Made by a program: the position numbers and the translations under genes | Part shown: positions 5,149 to 5,933 of the stretch, in pieces | Layout of the letters: every line of letters begins with the position of its first letter | Numbering within the stretch: the stretch's first letter is position 1 | Source of the DNA: an uncultured Eubacteriales bacterium | GTDB lineage: Bacteria; Bacillota; Clostridia; UMGS1810 | Assembly (NCBI GenBank): GCA_902493665.1 | Contig: CABUQL010000092.1 | Location: forward strand, 1 to 5,933 | Direction: 5' to 3' | Length of the DNA: 5,933 bases | The notes under the pieces: generated by a model | What the model was told of the DNA's origin: nothing | Seen by the model: only the letters and a program-made list of their open reading frames with translations | Databases searched by the model: none

Positions 5149-5933
5149 ATGGATATTAACTTAAACAGCAACAGACCTTCTTTTTCGTTTGAGGTATTTC
5201 CTCCGAAAAAAGAGTGCGATATTGAAAACATATATAAGACAATTTCAGATTTATCGGCGCTTTCGCCAGATTTTATGAGTGTTACATACGGTGCGGGCGG
5301 ATCGACAAACAAAAATACCATAAGTATTTCGGAGCACATTCAAAACACACATAACATTCCGGCGATAGCACATCTTACGTGCATATCGTCAACATTTGAT
5401 ACAATAGAAACCACTCTTAAGACGCTCAGAGAAAAAAAGATAAACACTATTTTGGCTCTGCGCGGTGATTTTCCGGCTGACAAAGACGGTTTTAACCTTC
5501 CGAAAAGCTATTCACATGCCGTTGATCTTATAATGCAGATTAAAGCGTTCGGCGGATTTAAAATCGGTGCGGCATGCTATCCCGAAGGACACATTGAAAA
5601 TCCAAACAAAAACGAGGACATTAAGTTTATAAAAGAAAAGGCCGACGCCGGATGCGACTTTCTTACAACGCAGTTTTTCTTTGACAACAATCACTTTTAT
5701 TCTTTTTTGGAAAAACTGTACTTTTTAGATGTTAAAATTCCCGTTTTTGCAGGTGTTATGCCGATTACGCATAAATCGCAAATCAAAAAAATGTGTGCAC
5801 TTTCAGGCGCTGAAATCCCTGAAAAACTTAAAAAATTTATTGATGTTTACGGCGACGATCCCGATTCGTTAAGAGATGCCGGAATTGCATACGCAACCGA
5901 GCAGATCATTGAATTACTGGCGAACAAAGTTTC
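5149..5933 (+). CDS. metF: 5,10-methylenetetrahydrofolate reductase (3' end cut by window edge)
   Basis: MetF reduces 5,10-methylene-THF to 5-methyl-THF, supplying methyl groups for methionine synthesis and, in acetogens, for the methyl branch of the Wood-Ljungdahl pathway. The protein is a cytoplasmic FAD-binding TIM barrel. 261 residues are visible; the family is about 280-300 aa, so only the last part is missing. Motifs: FEVFPPK (14-20) with catalytic E15 (E28 in E. coli); VTYGAGGS (45-52); LTCISST; LALRGDFP (102-109) with D107 (D120 in E. coli), a residue near the flavin; ACYPEGHIEN, matching the usual YPEGHPE with I in place of P; FLTTQFFFD (171-179) with the folate-binding Gln; and AGVMPI. 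No stop or frameshift interrupts it. The gene is transcribed away from the rest of the window from its own promoter. Its downstream neighbours, which would distinguish methionine synthesis from acetogenesis, lie outside the window. Confidence 0.96.
   Translation, partial: MDINLNSNRPSFSFEVFPPKKECDIENIYKTISDLSALSPDFMSVTYGAGGSTNKNTISISEHIQNTHNIPAIAHLTCISSTFDTIETTLKTLREKKINTILALRGDFPADKDGFNLPKSYSHAVDLIMQIKAFGGFKIGAACYPEGHIENPNKNEDIKFIKEKADAGCDFLTTQFFFDNNHFYSFLEKLYFLDVKIPVFAGVMPITHKSQIKKMCALSGAEIPEKLKKFIDVYGDDPDSLRDAGIAYATEQIIELLANKV

Noticed and set aside
5127..5694. Two short - strand open frames (5127-5339, 5512-5694) opposite metF
   Set aside because: Both are antisense to metF, which is clearly coding by its motifs, and neither has independent support.

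Overview
The window looks like chromosome of an AT-rich, low-GC Gram-positive bacterium, most likely a member of the Clostridia. The support is the strong AGGAGG-type ribosome binding sites, AT-rich codon use, sigma-A-like promoters, and a clostridial gene set: a DUF1858 redox-disulfide protein, a NusG domain II membrane protein followed by a Gx-transporter-type protein, and zapA next to a U32 'peptidase'. No rRNA, tRNA, CRISPR array, insertion sequence or phage gene is visible.

Layout. Two transcription units diverge from the intergenic region 4882-5148. To the right, on the + strand, metF (5,10-methylenetetrahydrofolate reductase) starts at 5149 behind a near-consensus promoter and runs off the right edge close to its end. 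To the left, on the - strand, the order is: a 67-aa DUF1858 CxxC protein (4678-4881), a hairpin, purA (adenylosuccinate synthetase, 3323-4594), a long terminator-like stem-loop, then zapA (2871-3233), a U32/DUF3656 protein broken into two frames (2884-825), a NusG domain II membrane protein (441-824) and the start of a Gx-transporter/HepS-I-like membrane protein (441 to the left edge).

From zapA leftwards the genes are tightly packed. The zapA stop overlaps the U32 start, the U32 stop directly abuts the NusG-II start, and the NusG-II stop shares a base with the Gx start (TGATG). They are therefore probably one operon with coupled translation. The U32 protein is probably an RlhA/TrhP-type RNA hydroxylation factor rather than a true protease. 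Its two halves lie in frames that differ by one base, and adding one A in a short A-run near 1888-1905 restores a single protein of about 686 aa. This is a recent mutation, a sequence error, or much less likely a recoding site.

The gene content is mainly housekeeping: purine synthesis, one-carbon metabolism, division and RNA modification. I see no convincing new multi-gene system. The points most worth a second look are the U32 frameshift, the divergent control region with a 14-bp palindrome and a structured leader of about 119 nt before the DUF1858 gene, the purA-zapA stem-loop with a possible alternative pairing partner, and the loss of a usual cysteine in the NusG-II protein.
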